From: Carposina sasakii
Lineage: Eukaryota; Arthropoda; Insecta; Lepidoptera; Carposinidae
Assembly: GCA_014607495.2 (NCBI GenBank)
Contig: CP053169.1
Span: 1,674,001 to 1,738,000, forward strand
Direction of reading: 5' to 3'
DNA length: 64,000 nt
The first letter of the stretch is position 1, and every line of letters starts with the position of its first letter. The notes below the pieces were generated by a model, which was not told the origin of the DNA, searched no databases, and saw nothing but the letters and a program-made list of their open reading frames with translations. Of this stretch, positions 33,736 through 44,919 are shown in pieces. The position numbers and the translations under genes are program-made.

Positions 33736-34945
33736 CAACTAGACCTTCGCTATTCCAAGTCCAATCCGTGTGACTAGAGAGATCGAAAGTAATTTCCTAT
33801 GGTTATTATAAACCTGTCGAGCAACCGGTGTAGCGGCGTTTATGTGACTTTGTAATAATTTGAGTTCCCATAACTTAATGTATGAACTGTTACCATTAGA
33901 CTTCTCGAAAATTAACATTTTAAAATTGCTTGGGAGAACTTTTTTATGTTGATTTTTTGTTTCTTTTAGACTTAAAAGCTAAGGAACTGTTGTACAATTA
34001 GTAGAAGATAAAGCTTACCATTCGTTCTAGGATGACGTGGAAAAAATCCGACGTCCTCCTAATTGTGATGTCCATGATATCATCTGATATCATGATATAT
34101 CTGAAGGAAAACGGCCTTATTTTACTAAGCTATATTAAGCCTGACTGTGTTGATTATAATTTATCAAAACTAGCTAAGTGCTTTAAAATAGTTTTGTAGG
34201 TTAAAATTTACTTTAATGGATTGTAGGCCAATTTGGGCCAATAACTTCGTATTCCATGTACAATTATATTGTAGGAAGTAGGTAGTTAGCTGATTGGTTT
34301 TCTATTGATTTATGTATTTTTAAGAGTGACTCATTCATTGGCTAACAAAGAATTTTCAAATTGGTCGATTTATCATTGACTGACGAGCCGACACGATATC
34401 TCCATAAAATCAGCTATTTAGAATGATTATTGCTTGATAATAGGTTCTAGACTCAGAATTAGGTCCTAGATTATGTTTAAATTCCTAAATAATCAGATAA
34501 AAAAATCTGTGGGTTTAGGTAAGCGCGCGTTCCCACTATGTCGTTGCGGTTAATTTATCCTTGGACGAGTATCAAGCTTATGAGAGAAGTAAGATTTAAC
34601 TGACCTCTGATTCTCGGGAGACGTCAATTATTCATGTCTCTACTATTATGTTATCCAACATTATAAAATACAAATTTTCTCCTAAAACCACGCGGAAATT
34701 CTCTGGCTCAATCGGGACTGAACCTGTAGCCTCATTCGTGATCATCGTGCTGGGAAGCGGCGACGTGACAAACAGATCTTGCGACAATCTGATTATTTGT
34801 GATGAGGCAATAGTGGAAAACTCGGGCCATTCTCACGGGGTGACCGCAACCTAAACCGTTTTTGAGTCGACTCGACTTATCTTCTGTTATACAAAGCAAC
34901 ATGTCCTAACTGATTCATCAATATTAGTTGATATTGTCGATTACT
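33736..34945. other. Non-coding stretch
   Basis: Contains TGATATCATGATATATC palindromic sequence near 34080-34105. A 68-codon frame at 34648-34854 has balanced composition, but I do not recognise it. Confidence 0.4.
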
Positions 34946-34949
34946 TGGG

Positions 34950-35150
34950 AGTACGAGGCGATTAAGGGTTTTCGGCAGGTGGGTTGCAGCGCCTCTCGTG
35001 CTGACAACATTGTCTAAAAATCAGACTGCGGTCACCAACCCGCCTGTCCAGCGTGGTGACTATGGACAAAACCCTCCCTATGGCAGTAGCCTTGTGGCAT
35101 GCCCTGGGGAAGGCCTACATCCTGCAGTGGACTGCAATAGAAGACGAAGT
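34950..35150 (+). repeat. SINE-C copy
   Basis: GGGAGTACGAGGCGATTAAG, GTGACTATGGACAAAACCCT and GCCTACATCCTGCAGTGGAC are the family blocks. It ends in GAAGACGAAGTTGGGA rather than a clean (ATG)n. Confidence 0.75.
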
Positions 35151-35339
35151 TGGGATTAGTACCTACTCTCAGTTGTGTGTGTAATGGGTTCACCCATTAC
35201 CACCTGGGACAAAAAAATCTCTTGGGAATCGCTAACGGGCGCGATTATGAGTAACTTAACTATACAGTTATCTATGTTATGTGTTCTGAACACATATACG
35301 ATTGAGCTAATAATATTTATTTCGTCTTTCAGGTAAAAA

Positions 35340-35523
35340 CTAATATCCAGTTCGATTGACAAGAATACTACTGCATTGATCCGTAAGTACATTTGGCGCG
35401 GAAAGCAAACATTACTGATAATCAAAAAATGCATTTCGTGCGCGTAATAACATTGTTGTATAACTCAACACAATGGTACTTGTTCAGCATTTCAGTATTT
35501 GCCTGGCTGTCACTCACATCCTG
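35340..35523. mobile_element. MITE-3 fragment
   Basis: The right end is TATTTGCCTGGCTGTCAC...ATCCTG followed by TA. GTTGTATAACTCAACACAAT and CTTGTTCAGCATTTCAGTAT match the inverse of 53517-53846. The left end is diverged, so I mark only the recognisable part. Confidence 0.6.
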
Positions 35524-35744
35524 TATAATTTTAAAAATATTATTTATTATAAACTGATATAATTTAATATAAACATTAAATATTAAACAAGATAGGTAAT
35601 CTTTGATAATAAATGGATTGTTGTAATCTTACAATATTGTTCGATAATAAGATCAATTTAATAATACTTTACTACTTAGGTTTAATAATTTATAGCCCTA
35701 GCGTGGGAAAAGACTATGTTCTCATTTCCTATGACGATATTATA

Positions 35745-35997
35745 CAGGTGATTTTTGGTCGTCAACGTTCCCGAAAACTACGGAATCTCCTCATCATTAC
35801 TATAATTTTTCTCCATGGAAGCATACCTGGGAAGTGTCTGGTTTCCAAAATATTAGGGTCCAAAGTTGAGTAAATAGACTGCGTTTTTCTGCATAAATGC
35901 ACATAGACGCGCGTAGCAAGATTTTTTCACGAGAAATAATTAATATCTGTCTATAAAAAAAACTAGCATAAACACTAGACACTATAAATTTCGCCAG
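35745..35997 (+). mobile_element. MITE-1, 3'-truncated copy
   Basis: TA at 35743-35744, then CAGGTGATTTTTGGTCGTC. It runs to CACTATAAATTTCGCC and stops before the right TIR. Confidence 0.75.
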
Positions 35998-36107
35998 TTC
36001 AGCAGTATTTGATCTTAAAATTTATAGATAAAAATTAATATTGCAATTGCAATTGTAATGCTGCAGCATTTATTTTTTAGGTGGCATAAACTTATTTTTC
36101 CCATGGT

Positions 36108-36225
36108 AGTCAGTGTTACAGGATCACGAAGGAGATCATTTAACCACGCTTAGCATACAGCGGCCAAATGTACCTATAAATCAACGATAAGGTTACAAGT
36201 TGCTGGCTCATTGCCCGAGATATAT
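36108..36225 (-). repeat. SINE-A fragment
   Basis: TTACAGGATCACGAAGGAGA, CACGCTTAGCATACAGCGGC and AAGTTGCTGGCTCATTGCC match the family middle. Confidence 0.6.
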
Positions 36226-36524
36226 ACATATAGATATACAGATAAAAAGATCATCCACTAAATATAACAATTTAAACTATACGAGTATAATATTTTGAAT
36301 CTTATTGCCCAATATAAACTAAAGCACGTGTATTTTAAAGTTTTTTCTCAAAACTAAACAATAAAATGAGGGTAATTCCTAAACAAGTTACAATATGTTA
36401 CAAAATGCTATTGTAAGCGTGTGATACTAACTGACATTATGTCAATTATGTAGAATTCACGTTACAAGGGCGAAGGGCTAACCTACATTTGAGTAATGTT
36501 AGTAAAACCTTTTTCGTTTTTACC
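36226..36524. other. Non-coding spacer
   Basis: Nothing recognised. Confidence 0.35.
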
Positions 36525-36620
36525 GACTCCGTCCACGTGGACTGCACAAAGTGACGAAATTATCGGGATAAAAATATTTTCCCAGCATAAAAATATTTTC
36601 CCGGGATAAAAAAAATATAG
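36525..36620 (-). mobile_element. Helitron 3' fragment
   Basis: CCGACTCCGTCCACGTGGAC followed by GAAATTATCGGGATAAAAAT and CCCGGGATAAAAAAAATAT matches the inverse 3' part of the type 1 Helitrons, with an internal duplication of the ATAAAAATATTTTCCC block. Confidence 0.55.
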
Positions 36621-37960
36621 TCCCTTTACGGTTTACATGACGCTCGGCTTACGCAGTGAGCAAGTAGGTACGTAAGCATGTACTTACGCTTCCGTCCCTT
36701 AGCAATGGCTTATGTCCGCTAATCAGCTTTCTACTTATAATTAAACCATAGACACGTAGATACGTGGCTTACTTTTTTTGTTTGGTTAGGGTTCCGCGGG
36801 GATTTGGAAAGAATTTTAACTGTACACATTATTATTAACATGGTAATTTGTATTAGGATAGTAGGGTCATACTATGTCCATAATTAGAGGAATAAGATAT
36901 AATGCGGGCATTATTATATTTAAAAACCATTTATAAACATAAAGATTTGGCTCAATATTACGAATGTAGGGCCACGCTATGTCCATAGCTAAAAGAATAA
37001 GATATGATGAGGACATAATATGCATTATATTTGAAATATAAATTACAATAATTATATTAATTCTTTTTACCTTCTTATTATAGAAACAATCTCTTGTGTT
37101 GAATGGTGTTTTATATTCCGATAGCCGCATGTACCTACAGATTTGTGAGTTAATGTTTGAATAACATAGTGACATAGAGGTACTCTACTTATTATGATTA
37201 TCGATACTTATTACATTTTTTATATGGTAGATAAGTAAATAAATGTTAGAGTTTTTTTCCCTTCTTTTTATGCTTTCTTCCTCTAAAACTTGAGGAAGAT
37301 AGAGACAGCATCAACGTTTCCCTTTTGCAGATAGGCTGACTATTGAAAAAATCGGCCAGTATAAACGTAAAAGGACAAGTAAATAAATCGATCTTTATAT
37401 GTAATTTTTCTCAATATTTGTGGAACCCGTCCTCAGAGCACGACTCACGCTTGACCGGTTCATTACTTGGTCGAGTTAACGCTTGGCATAATGCGACTAA
37501 TTAAAAAAAATGATGTAAGGTTCATAACAGTGAATAAAATATAATTCACTTTTTACTAATATTCCAGTTTTGCAATGAATTAACATTTTTAATCTATAGA
37601 GTTGTGTAATGCTTCAAAATTAAATTGTTTTTTTTTTATTGTATGGTACAATGCAATTACTGCGCCTTTGTGTGGTTGTAGGTAATTATAATTTTTCGTG
37701 GGATACAATACAATATGCAGAAAGTGTATGAGTTGACTTTATTGTCATTTAAATATTATTTGTGCACAGAGCACTACACTTTCAATTTTCTATATTAATC
37801 AATTTTAGTCATTTTAATTAAGATGTAATAAAACATCGTTCTACGGAACCATTTTCGAAATAAACTCACTCTTTAAAAATTAATATTTTTTACTTATAGT
37901 TTTTCTATACTTCCTATATCGTTTATTATAATTATAATAACTGAACTAAGTATTTAAGTA
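36621..37960. other. AT-rich non-coding stretch
   Basis: Two near repeats, TACTATGTCCATAATTAGAG (36870) and CGCTATGTCCATAGCTAAAA (36972), lie about 100 bp apart. The 102-codon minus frame covering them (36867-37175) reflects this short duplication and has no recognised domain. Confidence 0.4.
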
Positions 37961-37964
37961 TACA

Positions 37965-38587
37965 TTATGTTTTTTCGTTGCCACTCTTAACGAAGGGTAC
38001 GTACTCTATACATCAAATAAAGTAAGTTTATGCCAAAAAAAATGCTGGGAAATGATGTCTATTTTTTTTTTGTAATACTTGATCGGTTGAAAATTATAGT
38101 GTCCAGTGTTTATACTAGTTTTTTCATAGACAGATATTAATTATTTCTCGTGAAAAAATCTTGCTACACGCGTCAATGTGCATTAATGCAGAAAAACGCA
38201 GTCTATTTACTCAACTTTGGACCCTAATATTTTGGAAATCAGACACTTCCCAGGTATGCTTCCATGGAGAAAAATGAAAGCACCCCTGGAACACCACGGG
38301 TTTCCAAGATATTGAGGTGCAAAGTTACATTACTTTTATAATTTTTTTACATAAATCTATCTGAAATCGGTTAACAAACATTTTTTTCACAGATAGGTAC
38401 CATGTCATTATGTTAGTTTTGTAGGTACATTTGTACTTTGCGCATCAAACGAATATGTACATTGCTTGCAATAAAATGACAGTATTTTTTCATATTTTTT
38501 TTGTCGTTTCCCGAAGAAAATGATCGTAACCTTACAAAGAATACAAGGTATTAAAAAAACATTGTTGTCTTTTTACACCCTGTATAA
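37965..38587 (-). mobile_element. MITE-1 joined to a second TA-type MITE
   Basis: 37965 to about 38278 follows MITE-1 in inverse orientation (TGTTTTTTCGTTGCCACTC to CCATGGAGAAAAATGA). The right TIR is then replaced by AGCACCCCTGGAACACCACG. About 300 bp later comes TCTTTTTACACCCTG followed by TA. A phrase like TTTCCAAGATATTGAGGTGC echoes the MITE-1 body, so the second half may be a diverged sister family. Confidence 0.55.
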
Positions 38588-38960
38588 TTATGTGCGTCAT
38601 ACTTACTTATCCATCATAACGGTCTATCCTTAAACAAGTCTCCTTCAAACGTGCAATTAGTGTTTAAAAACTGCATCAAATTGAGACCAGTATATTTGCA
38701 TGTGTGATGCATCATTTGTGATGATAAGTACGAGTAGGTATCGAGTTCTGTTACGTATCACTTACCTCCATATCATGAATCGGTGACTCAAACACAATCA
38801 CACTCAATCATTGAAAAATAACTCTTATACTAAAGAAAATAGGGACACTCACTCAAGTGCCCTTAAGGAAGAAGTTGCCATTGTGTTGTTATGTCACTGT
38901 TGAGTGATTTCCATCAACCAACCAATATTACCTGAAAGAAAGCATAACATAGACGTACGA
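38588..38960. other. Non-coding spacer
   Basis: Nothing recognised. Confidence 0.35.
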
Positions 38961-38964
38961 GTAT

Positions 38965-39210
38965 AACTATTAAGAAGAACGGACAAAATGTTGTCACTAC
39001 AAGATGAAGCATTTGCAGTGAGCTCGGTAACGTATATTTTATGGAGCAACGAGGTATATTGACGTGTTATTCACCCACACATACAAACCATAGTGAGCTC
39101 GGCGCCTATCAGAAAATGAGCACACATGCAAAACTCGCCGCCATTACGGTGCTTCAATCTGTGCACTGACAGTATACCGTCCGTTGTTCTTTATATGTAC
39201 TTCTATACCT
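38965..39210 (-). mobile_element. MITE-4 copy (inverse of 46801)
   Basis: AAGAACGGACAAAATGTTGT, AGTGAGCTCGGTAACGTATA, GAGCTCGGCGCCTATCAG and CGCCGCCATTACGGTGCTTC match the inverse of 46801-47045. The terminal CGTCCGTTGTTCTTTATATG is retained. Confidence 0.7.
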
Positions 39211-39540
39211 GAAAGTACTTAGGTATTTAAAAGTGCACTGACTGTTAATTTTTAACCGACTTCAAAAAAAGGAGGAGGTTCTCAATTCGTCTGTATGTAT
39301 AATTTTTTTTTCTAAGGCCTATCAACGATAGCAATGTGTCAAACCTAGAGTAAAAAGATCGACAGTTGACGGCTAGTGGCCATTTTGGTTTTCGGATTAG
39401 CAGCTATGTATTTATGGTTGCATGCTAGGTGTTTGGATCTGGCTTCTTGTTGCGATATTAGTGTCTTGTATTCGTGATGAGTCGACAGATCCGAGGGTCA
39501 GCGGAGGGTGTAGGGCCCGGCGGTGGGCGAACCCTCAATG
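39211..39540. other. Spacer with a common arthropod repeat fragment
   Basis: TTTTTAACCGACTTCAAAAA and GGAGGAGGTTCTCAATTCG (39248-39295) are the start of a very widespread insect repeat. The 67-codon frame at 39422 runs into a SINE-A piece and is not a gene. Confidence 0.5.
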
Positions 39541-39605
39541 GCCATTTTTCCGTCGACTCTTACGACATGCACGGAAGGAGATGCAGCCGGTGTATTATTC
39601 TAGTG
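39541..39605 (-). repeat. SINE-A fragment
   Basis: GTCGACTCTTACGACATGCA and GGAGATGCAGCCGGTGTATT with CTAGTG are the end block. Confidence 0.6.
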
Positions 39606-40200
39606 TTGTTTCACATGTAAGTTAGATCTCTGGTAGAGATGAGCTTGCCATAGTACATGCATCTCTTCTTTTATGTTGTATGCCATATTTCTTTTTGTGT
39701 ATGTGCAATAAGAATAAAAATAAATAATAAATTTATTTTTCTGATATAAAAGTAAAGTATGTTCTCTGTCCCACTAACCGTTTATTAATTCTGCATAAAA
39801 TTTAATTGAGGTATAATACAAGCGATATCCACATTGCAGCACTTTATAACCACTTGCTCTGCTTTACTTAAACGGGGCTATGAGATAGAATTATTGCATT
39901 ACGCAAATTATTCGATAACTGTTAGTAAAACGTTCACACGCATATATATGTTGTTTTGTCGCCGATACGATACTATGTTACGATTTCATAACAATTATTG
40001 TATGTTATCTTACACAATCGTATTGAGTTGTATTTTTTATTAGGTCCAAAGAATTGCAGTGACATAGTTGTGTGAAAAATATATAATGAATACACAGCTA
40101 TTAACACACAATATAAGCTTATAATCGGGTTATTTACGTAAACAGTAATTTTGCAAAAATACGTATTTTTTTGGACGTATGTAGAATTTAAATACTATTA
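39606..40200. other. Non-coding spacer
   Basis: Nothing recognised. Confidence 0.35.
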
Positions 40201-40204
40201 GTTT

Positions 40205-40330
40205 AGAAGAGAGATGGTAAGATTCGTCATCCGAGTGATTGACCCGGTGGCTTAGTGATTATAGCGGCTGGCACGGTTTGCAGTGGTCGTGGGTTCGATT
40301 CCCACTCGGGTGAAGATTTTTTTCCATTTT
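40205..40330 (+). repeat. tRNA-like repeat F, copy 1
   Basis: GACCCGGTGGCTTAGTG at 40241 and GTGGGTTCGATTCCCAC with TCGGGTG ending at 40312 give tRNA-like acceptor, D-like and perfect T arms. The anticodon arm is not canonical. The preceding bases (GATTCGTCATCCGAGT) are shared with the copy at 59635-59760, so this is a repeat with conserved flanks, not a tRNA gene. Confidence 0.7.
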
Positions 40331-40404
40331 CTTTATTAATAATTTTATAATATTTTACACTCAAGCGAAATGCTATATAAATAGCATGTTTCAAAGTTAT
40401 ACAA

Positions 40405-40630
40405 TACAGACTGCTGTGTTCCGATAAATGCGGTAGCAAAACTGCAGGATCGCAAACGAGATCCTGCAGCCATATTTATCATAGCGTGGTCAAATGTAAA
40501 AGATCAGTGACAAGTTGCTAGCCTGAAAGAAGGCTCCAGATTTCCTCAGTCGACTTTTACGACATGCACGAAAGGAGATGCAGGTGATGTCTATTCTAGT
40601 GAACCCGCGCATCAATCAGCACAGGGATTT
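40405..40630 (-). repeat. SINE-A copy
   Basis: CTGCTGTGTTCCGATAAATG, ACTGCAGGATCGCAAACGAG, GATCAGTGACAAGTTGCTAG, GTCGACTTTTACGACATGCA and GGAGATGCAGGTGATGTCTA are in family order. Confidence 0.75.
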
Positions 40631-41346
40631 TTTTTACATTTTCAAGAAAAAATCCTTTTGCGCTGTCGGTACATTTTGAAATAGCTTTACTTAGTAAAAC
40701 CTAGACCTCTCTAGACCTCTTAGGTAATGTACTGTTTGACCCTGTGATTCCGCAAGGTTTATAGCTTTCTCTCTGTAAATCTAACGTCCGTGTGTAGTTT
40801 CCAGCCAGGAATTATTAGCTGTTGCTCGCGACTTCGTTTGCGTGGACAGGATTTCTTATTTTTTTGAAATGAGACCCTGGATGTGAGTACATGACTATGA
40901 CAATGTTGCGTGTACTCACAGTCAAAACCTTCCGTCAAACATATTGAGGATGCTGTTTCACTGCCTTCGTAAAATTCTGTTTTTTTTTTTTCTACATCTT
41001 TTCTACGTAGCTACTCAGCAAGCGACAACTTAGTAAATCGTGGTGGGGATATCGACTTTTCGCTTAGTAAATAATCGTACGCGTATATCTAATTGTTTAC
41101 ACATTCACGTAGTGTTATGTCACTGTTATTATCTTATTATTTTGTGTGTTTGTAAACATTGCATTATATTTTTGCTAGACATTTTTAATAATGTCAATAT
41201 GCTCGTACGTGCACCTTTGAACATAGTGTTAATGAATGGCTACGCTTATCCCATAGTTATCATTAACCGTTGACTTAAACTAAAATTAAACTCAACTTAT
41301 AACACTTGAGAACAACACTCCTGTGCCCTTGAAGGAAAGTTACCCC
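40631..41346. other. Spacer with a Helitron-end-like piece
   Basis: GCTGTTGCTCGCGACTTCG at 40820-40838 resembles the inverse Helitron 3' end seen at 54447. The rest, including the 77-codon frame at 41040, is not recognised. Confidence 0.4.
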
Positions 41347-41349
41347 TAA

Positions 41350-41590
41350 GGCTCAATTTCACCGCCGCGGAATGGAACGGAATGGAAGTTTTTGTACATC
41401 GCATAATGAACTTTATGTCAAGTCTATAACAAACAAACAAACTACGACCCTAAAAAAGGCGCACGTCTTCCGGGGAATCCTCGCGCATTCTCGAGAACTC
41501 TCCGATGATTTGACGTAACGGAATTTGGAAATTGACGCTGATGACATAAAATTCGCTTCCGTTCCATTCCGCGGCGGTGTAAATTGAGCC
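41350..41590. mobile_element. 241-bp PIF/Harbinger-like MITE with TAA duplication
   Basis: TAA at 41347-41349 and 41591-41593 flank an element starting GGCTCAATTTCACCGCCGCG and ending CGGCGGTGTAAATTGAGCC. The TIRs continue as GGAATGGAACGGA and TCCGTTCCATTCC, about 33 bp in all. A TWA triplet target is characteristic of PIF/Harbinger. Non-coding. Confidence 0.85.
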
Positions 41591-41593
41591 TAA

Positions 41594-42065
41594 GAATAAT
41601 AGATATCACGAAAGATATCCCACAGACATGTTTAGCATAGCGAAGTCAAATATGTAAAAGATCAACCGTTCGTAATCTATCAATTCATAAAATTCCATTA
41701 AAAAACGTTCAATTTCCTGTGTTCCTTGAGAACTCTTCTAGCTTTCACCGAAGTCATCAATCACCGTTAGCATGGTTCTAATTAACTTCATTTCTATGAG
41801 AAATCTGTGACTTAAGAACTGTAAAAAAACTTCAGTAATAGGGAAATACCTAATGTCAATACATAGCGTACTATGTAATCTTGTCCCACGGTTTTGTACG
41901 CGTTTAGCATTATAATGAGAATACCTAAGATTCTAAATCCCTAATGATGTTACGTCGAAAATTCATCTCTTTTTTACAGGTCCGCATTCAGATATCTTGG
42001 CTATAGAAATTTATAGAATACGTTAACTTTCGTAATTAATTTTAAAAATGTTATTCAATTGATTT
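41594..42065. other. Non-coding spacer
   Basis: A short SINE-A-like piece (ACATGTTTAGCATAGCG, AAAAGATCA) at about 41625-41665. Otherwise nothing. Confidence 0.4.
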
Positions 42066-42069
42066 TAAA

Positions 42070-42303
42070 CTAGTGGACGCCTGCGACTTCGTCCGCGTGG
42101 CCTGCAGAGAAAACAAAATGTCGAAATATTCCGAAATAAAAATATTTTTCCGGGATAAAAAGTAGCCTATGTTGATCTAGGGTGTCAGCGAACTCCATAC
42201 CAAATTTTATTAAAATCGCTCCAGCCGTTTTTACGTGAAAGAGTAACAAACATCCATCCATCCATACCTACTCACAAACTTTCGCGTTATAATATTAGTA
42301 AGA
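42070..42303 (-). mobile_element. Non-autonomous Helitron, type 2
   Basis: On the minus strand it starts TCTTACTAATATTATAACGC after an A. It ends with GCGGACGAAGTCGCAGGCGT, then CCACTAG followed by T. The GCGGAC...GTCGC hairpin precedes the CTAG end as expected of Helitrons. It shares the 3' end with type 1 but has a different 5' half. Confidence 0.85.
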
Positions 42304-42351
42304 TATTTTTTTAACTGGTAATCGCCTATTTGCATCAATGACATTCTTATA

Positions 42352-42788
42352 CAGGGTGTCCCGGAAGTCGACGTCAAGCTGGAAACGGGAGATAGGCCAA
42401 GTCATCAATGTTATCAGAAAAATTTAAAAAAATCTAAGTTATGTACATTTTTTTTTCAGTACAGCCAGTTAAGGTTGGGCGAAGTATTAATTTTAAATAG
42501 TTGGTTGGGCAAAACGTGACTTTTTCTTCCAAACTGGAGCAGTTGGCTTTGAATTTTAGGAAACAAGTTTACAGAAGCACTTTTCAGGATTACAGAATAA
42601 AAAAGAAATTGACAAAAAGTGAAGATTTGTAGCAACAGGAGTTAAAAAACTATCACAGGGTGTAGATTTTCTCGATTTTTTTTAAAGTCCTATAATTTAT
42701 AAAGTACATAACTTAGATTAAAAAAATAACTATTATGACTTGGCCTATCTCCCGTTTCTGGCTTGACGTCGACTTCAGGGACACTCTG
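42352..42788. mobile_element. 437-bp long-TIR MITE on a TA target
   Basis: TA at 42350-42351 and 42789-42790. Left CAGGGTGTCCCGGAAGTCGA and CGGGAGATAGGCCAAGTCAT are mirrored by ATGACTTGGCCTATCTCCCG and TCGACTTCAGGGACACTCTG on the right, giving arms of about 55 bp. It is non-coding and mariner-like by target site (inferred). Confidence 0.85.
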
Positions 42789-42790
42789 TA

Positions 42791-43735
42791 TTCTCTATCA
42801 TTTAATTTATTCTCAAAAAGAACAAGATGGCATATAGGGTAGACACTCGTACATAATACTGAATGGTATGGGATGTGTTAAAATGGAATCCTTGATGAAA
42901 TCATAGAGATTATTTTGTAATATTAGTAAGTTTGTTATTACTTGTCAGAAGTAATTTGTCTACAGTAATTACTAACATACTAAAGTAATGTAACAAAACC
43001 CTAAAGTCTACAATATTGATTATATTTTTGCTTTGAGATGGATGGATAAATGTGACCTTGTTTTACTAAATCAAATTGCAATGAATGTGCAGAGTTTGGA
43101 CTCACTTAAAAATGTAACAAGCCTTTAAATATCAGTCTGATCTTAAGTGAATTTAAATAGCTACTTTTAGTTCAGTAAATACCTAACATGGTTTCTATTT
43201 TTTCTGAAAACCGCACATGCAAGTTTTATATGTCTCATAAGATCAGAAGTTTATTAATTTTTATTAATTCAGAAGTTGAGTCATTTTTATTAATATAGTC
43301 GATACATTTCACTGTCAAATGTCGTGCTTAAGCAGGCGCTTAAACTTTAAGTTTAACCACATTAAGGCACTATCTTAACTAACACCATAGCTACAAAATA
43401 CAGAGTTAATAAAAACTCATGTTACATCGATAACCACGATTTGTAATCTAACTAACAGCATTACAACAATAAGCCCTCGAAATTTCCCACAGATAAAACA
43501 AAACGTTCCGATTGGCCTGCGCGTGCGCAAGTCGAATTGAAACAATGGCGTGTTTTTGCGGAAGCCGTTGCCTAAGTTTCGTGTGACCTTACAGTGTGGT
43601 GTAACTTGTAGGGGATGAGAGAGATGATAACATCTGAGTTCAAACAGAAAACTGAACGGAGAAGCATTATCCGACCATAGAAAAATGGCTGACCTTTTGG
43701 ACAGCAGTTTTCCAACTAAATACATCCAATAACCA
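42791..43735. other. Non-coding stretch
   Basis: A 131-codon minus-strand frame (43417-43812) is the longest here. It has no recognisable domain and runs into the SINE-H repeat, so I do not call it a gene. Confidence 0.4.
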
Positions 43736-43960
43736 ATACATACATAATAGTCACGCTCATTATTCTCGAAGAGGTTGGGCAGAAGTGTGCAAATTACACA
43801 CCCACTTTTCACCAGTTATATTACGTCCCACGTGGTAAGTGGTAAAAATACATTCATACATATAGTCACGCCCATTATTCTCAAAGAGGTTGGGCAGAAG
43901 TGTGCAAATTATACTCCCACTTTTCACTAGTTAGCCTATTAAGATGGTAAAAGAATAATA
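43736..43960 (-). repeat. SINE-H, two tandem copies
   Basis: ATAGTCACGC(T/C)CATTATTCTC, GAGGTTGGGCAGAAGTGTGC and CCCACTTTTCAC occur at about 43745-43812 and again at 43860-43928, about 115 bp apart. The inverse occurs singly at 5270-5400. Confidence 0.7.
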
Positions 43961-44289
43961 ATAATACATATAGTTAGGAGTACATTCTGTAATCCACGAG
44001 GACGGATAGATCCTAATCGCTCAAAACTTCCTTGTACAATTGATACCAGATGCTCGCTCATCTCTTGACGATCTCATGTAATTACTAATTATATCGGCTA
44101 TCAGATTTTAATCTGCTTAACCTTAATTCTTATAATGGCGCATTCGGAACACGCACATAGAAAGTGGCTTAAGTGACGTGTAAACTTTAATGAACAAGAA
44201 TAACAATGTTTATTATGATTGCGAGTAATGTGTTGGAATTTGCAAAAGATTAGGTCAGTTACTACATAAATAAATTATAAATATGGATA

Positions 44290-44590
44290 TTCATACGCTA
44301 TACAATAGATTGACCTAGTCCCACAGTAAAGGTGGGTTCCCATGGTACGTGATATTGCAGACGGACGCGGACGCGCCGACGGCTACGGACGAGGCTCTCC
44401 GCGTCCGCCTACATTTATCACCACGGATTCAGACGCACCGAGACGGACGCGTCTGCATTACCACGGACGCTCTGCTTCCCACGGTCCATGGTGCGGGCTC
44501 GTGCGCGTCGGTCCGCAATATCACTGACCGTAGGAACCCACCTTAAGATCCCTAAGTTTTTGTGCTGTATTAATAAGCAAAACGGCACAT
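44290..44590 (-). repeat. SINE-E copy interrupted by a MITE
   Basis: TTGACCTAGTCCCACAGTAA on the left continues as GATCCCTAAGTTTTTGTGCT after 44546. Joined, these match the inverse of the uninterrupted SINE-E body at 22735-22790. Confidence 0.75.
44330..44543. mobile_element. 214-bp GC-rich PIF/Harbinger-like MITE, nested in SINE-E
   Basis: TAA at 44327-44329 and 44544-44546 bounds an element starting AGGTGGGTTCCCATGGTAC and ending TAGGAACCCACCT. The TIRs extend to GTGATATTGCAGAC on the left and GTCCGCAATATCAC on the right. The interior is rich in GGACGC and its inverse. The three 61- to 85-codon frames are shadows of this GC-rich DNA. Confidence 0.85.
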
Positions 44591-44681
44591 AATATACATA
44601 GGTTGAATTGATAAATACAAGTAACTCTGAAGTTGGTTGATATATTTCGGTATATGTTATGTATCTTGGTTCCACTATGCT

Positions 44682-44760
44682 AAGCGAGGCTGTCAGATCT
44701 CTTTCGTGCTTCTGTAGTTCTGGCTATCCTATCTTGGCAACGGAGCCGTGTGTTTTTATT
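44682..44760 (+). repeat. SINE-A fragment
   Basis: ATGCTAAGCGAGGCTGTCAG, GTAGTTCTGGCTATCC and GAGCCGTGTGTTTTTA match the tail half. Confidence 0.6.
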
Positions 44761-44919
44761 TTTTATTTATTTATTTGGCACTGAAATAATGTAACAGGGT
44801 GTTGGACTAAAATGTAATCCTAGCAGAGTCCACTGCAAAACAATTGTGATACATTAACCAACCCTAAATCCTAAGCTAATACTTACATAAACTTATAAAC
44901 CTAAAACCAAAACTAAAAA

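Noticed and set aside
34648..34854. 68-codon frame with balanced composition
   Set aside because: No recognisable motif, and no splice or context support; left as unassigned spacer.
36867..37175. 102-codon minus-strand open frame
   Set aside because: AT-rich and Ile/Met/Tyr-heavy, explained by a short local duplication; no domain.
43417..43812. 131-codon minus-strand open frame
   Set aside because: No domain or family pattern, and it runs into the SINE-H repeat. Length alone does not support a gene.
44342..44675. Three open frames in a GC-rich island
   Set aside because: The GC-rich DNA is a nested MITE with TIRs and TAA duplication; the frames follow its composition.
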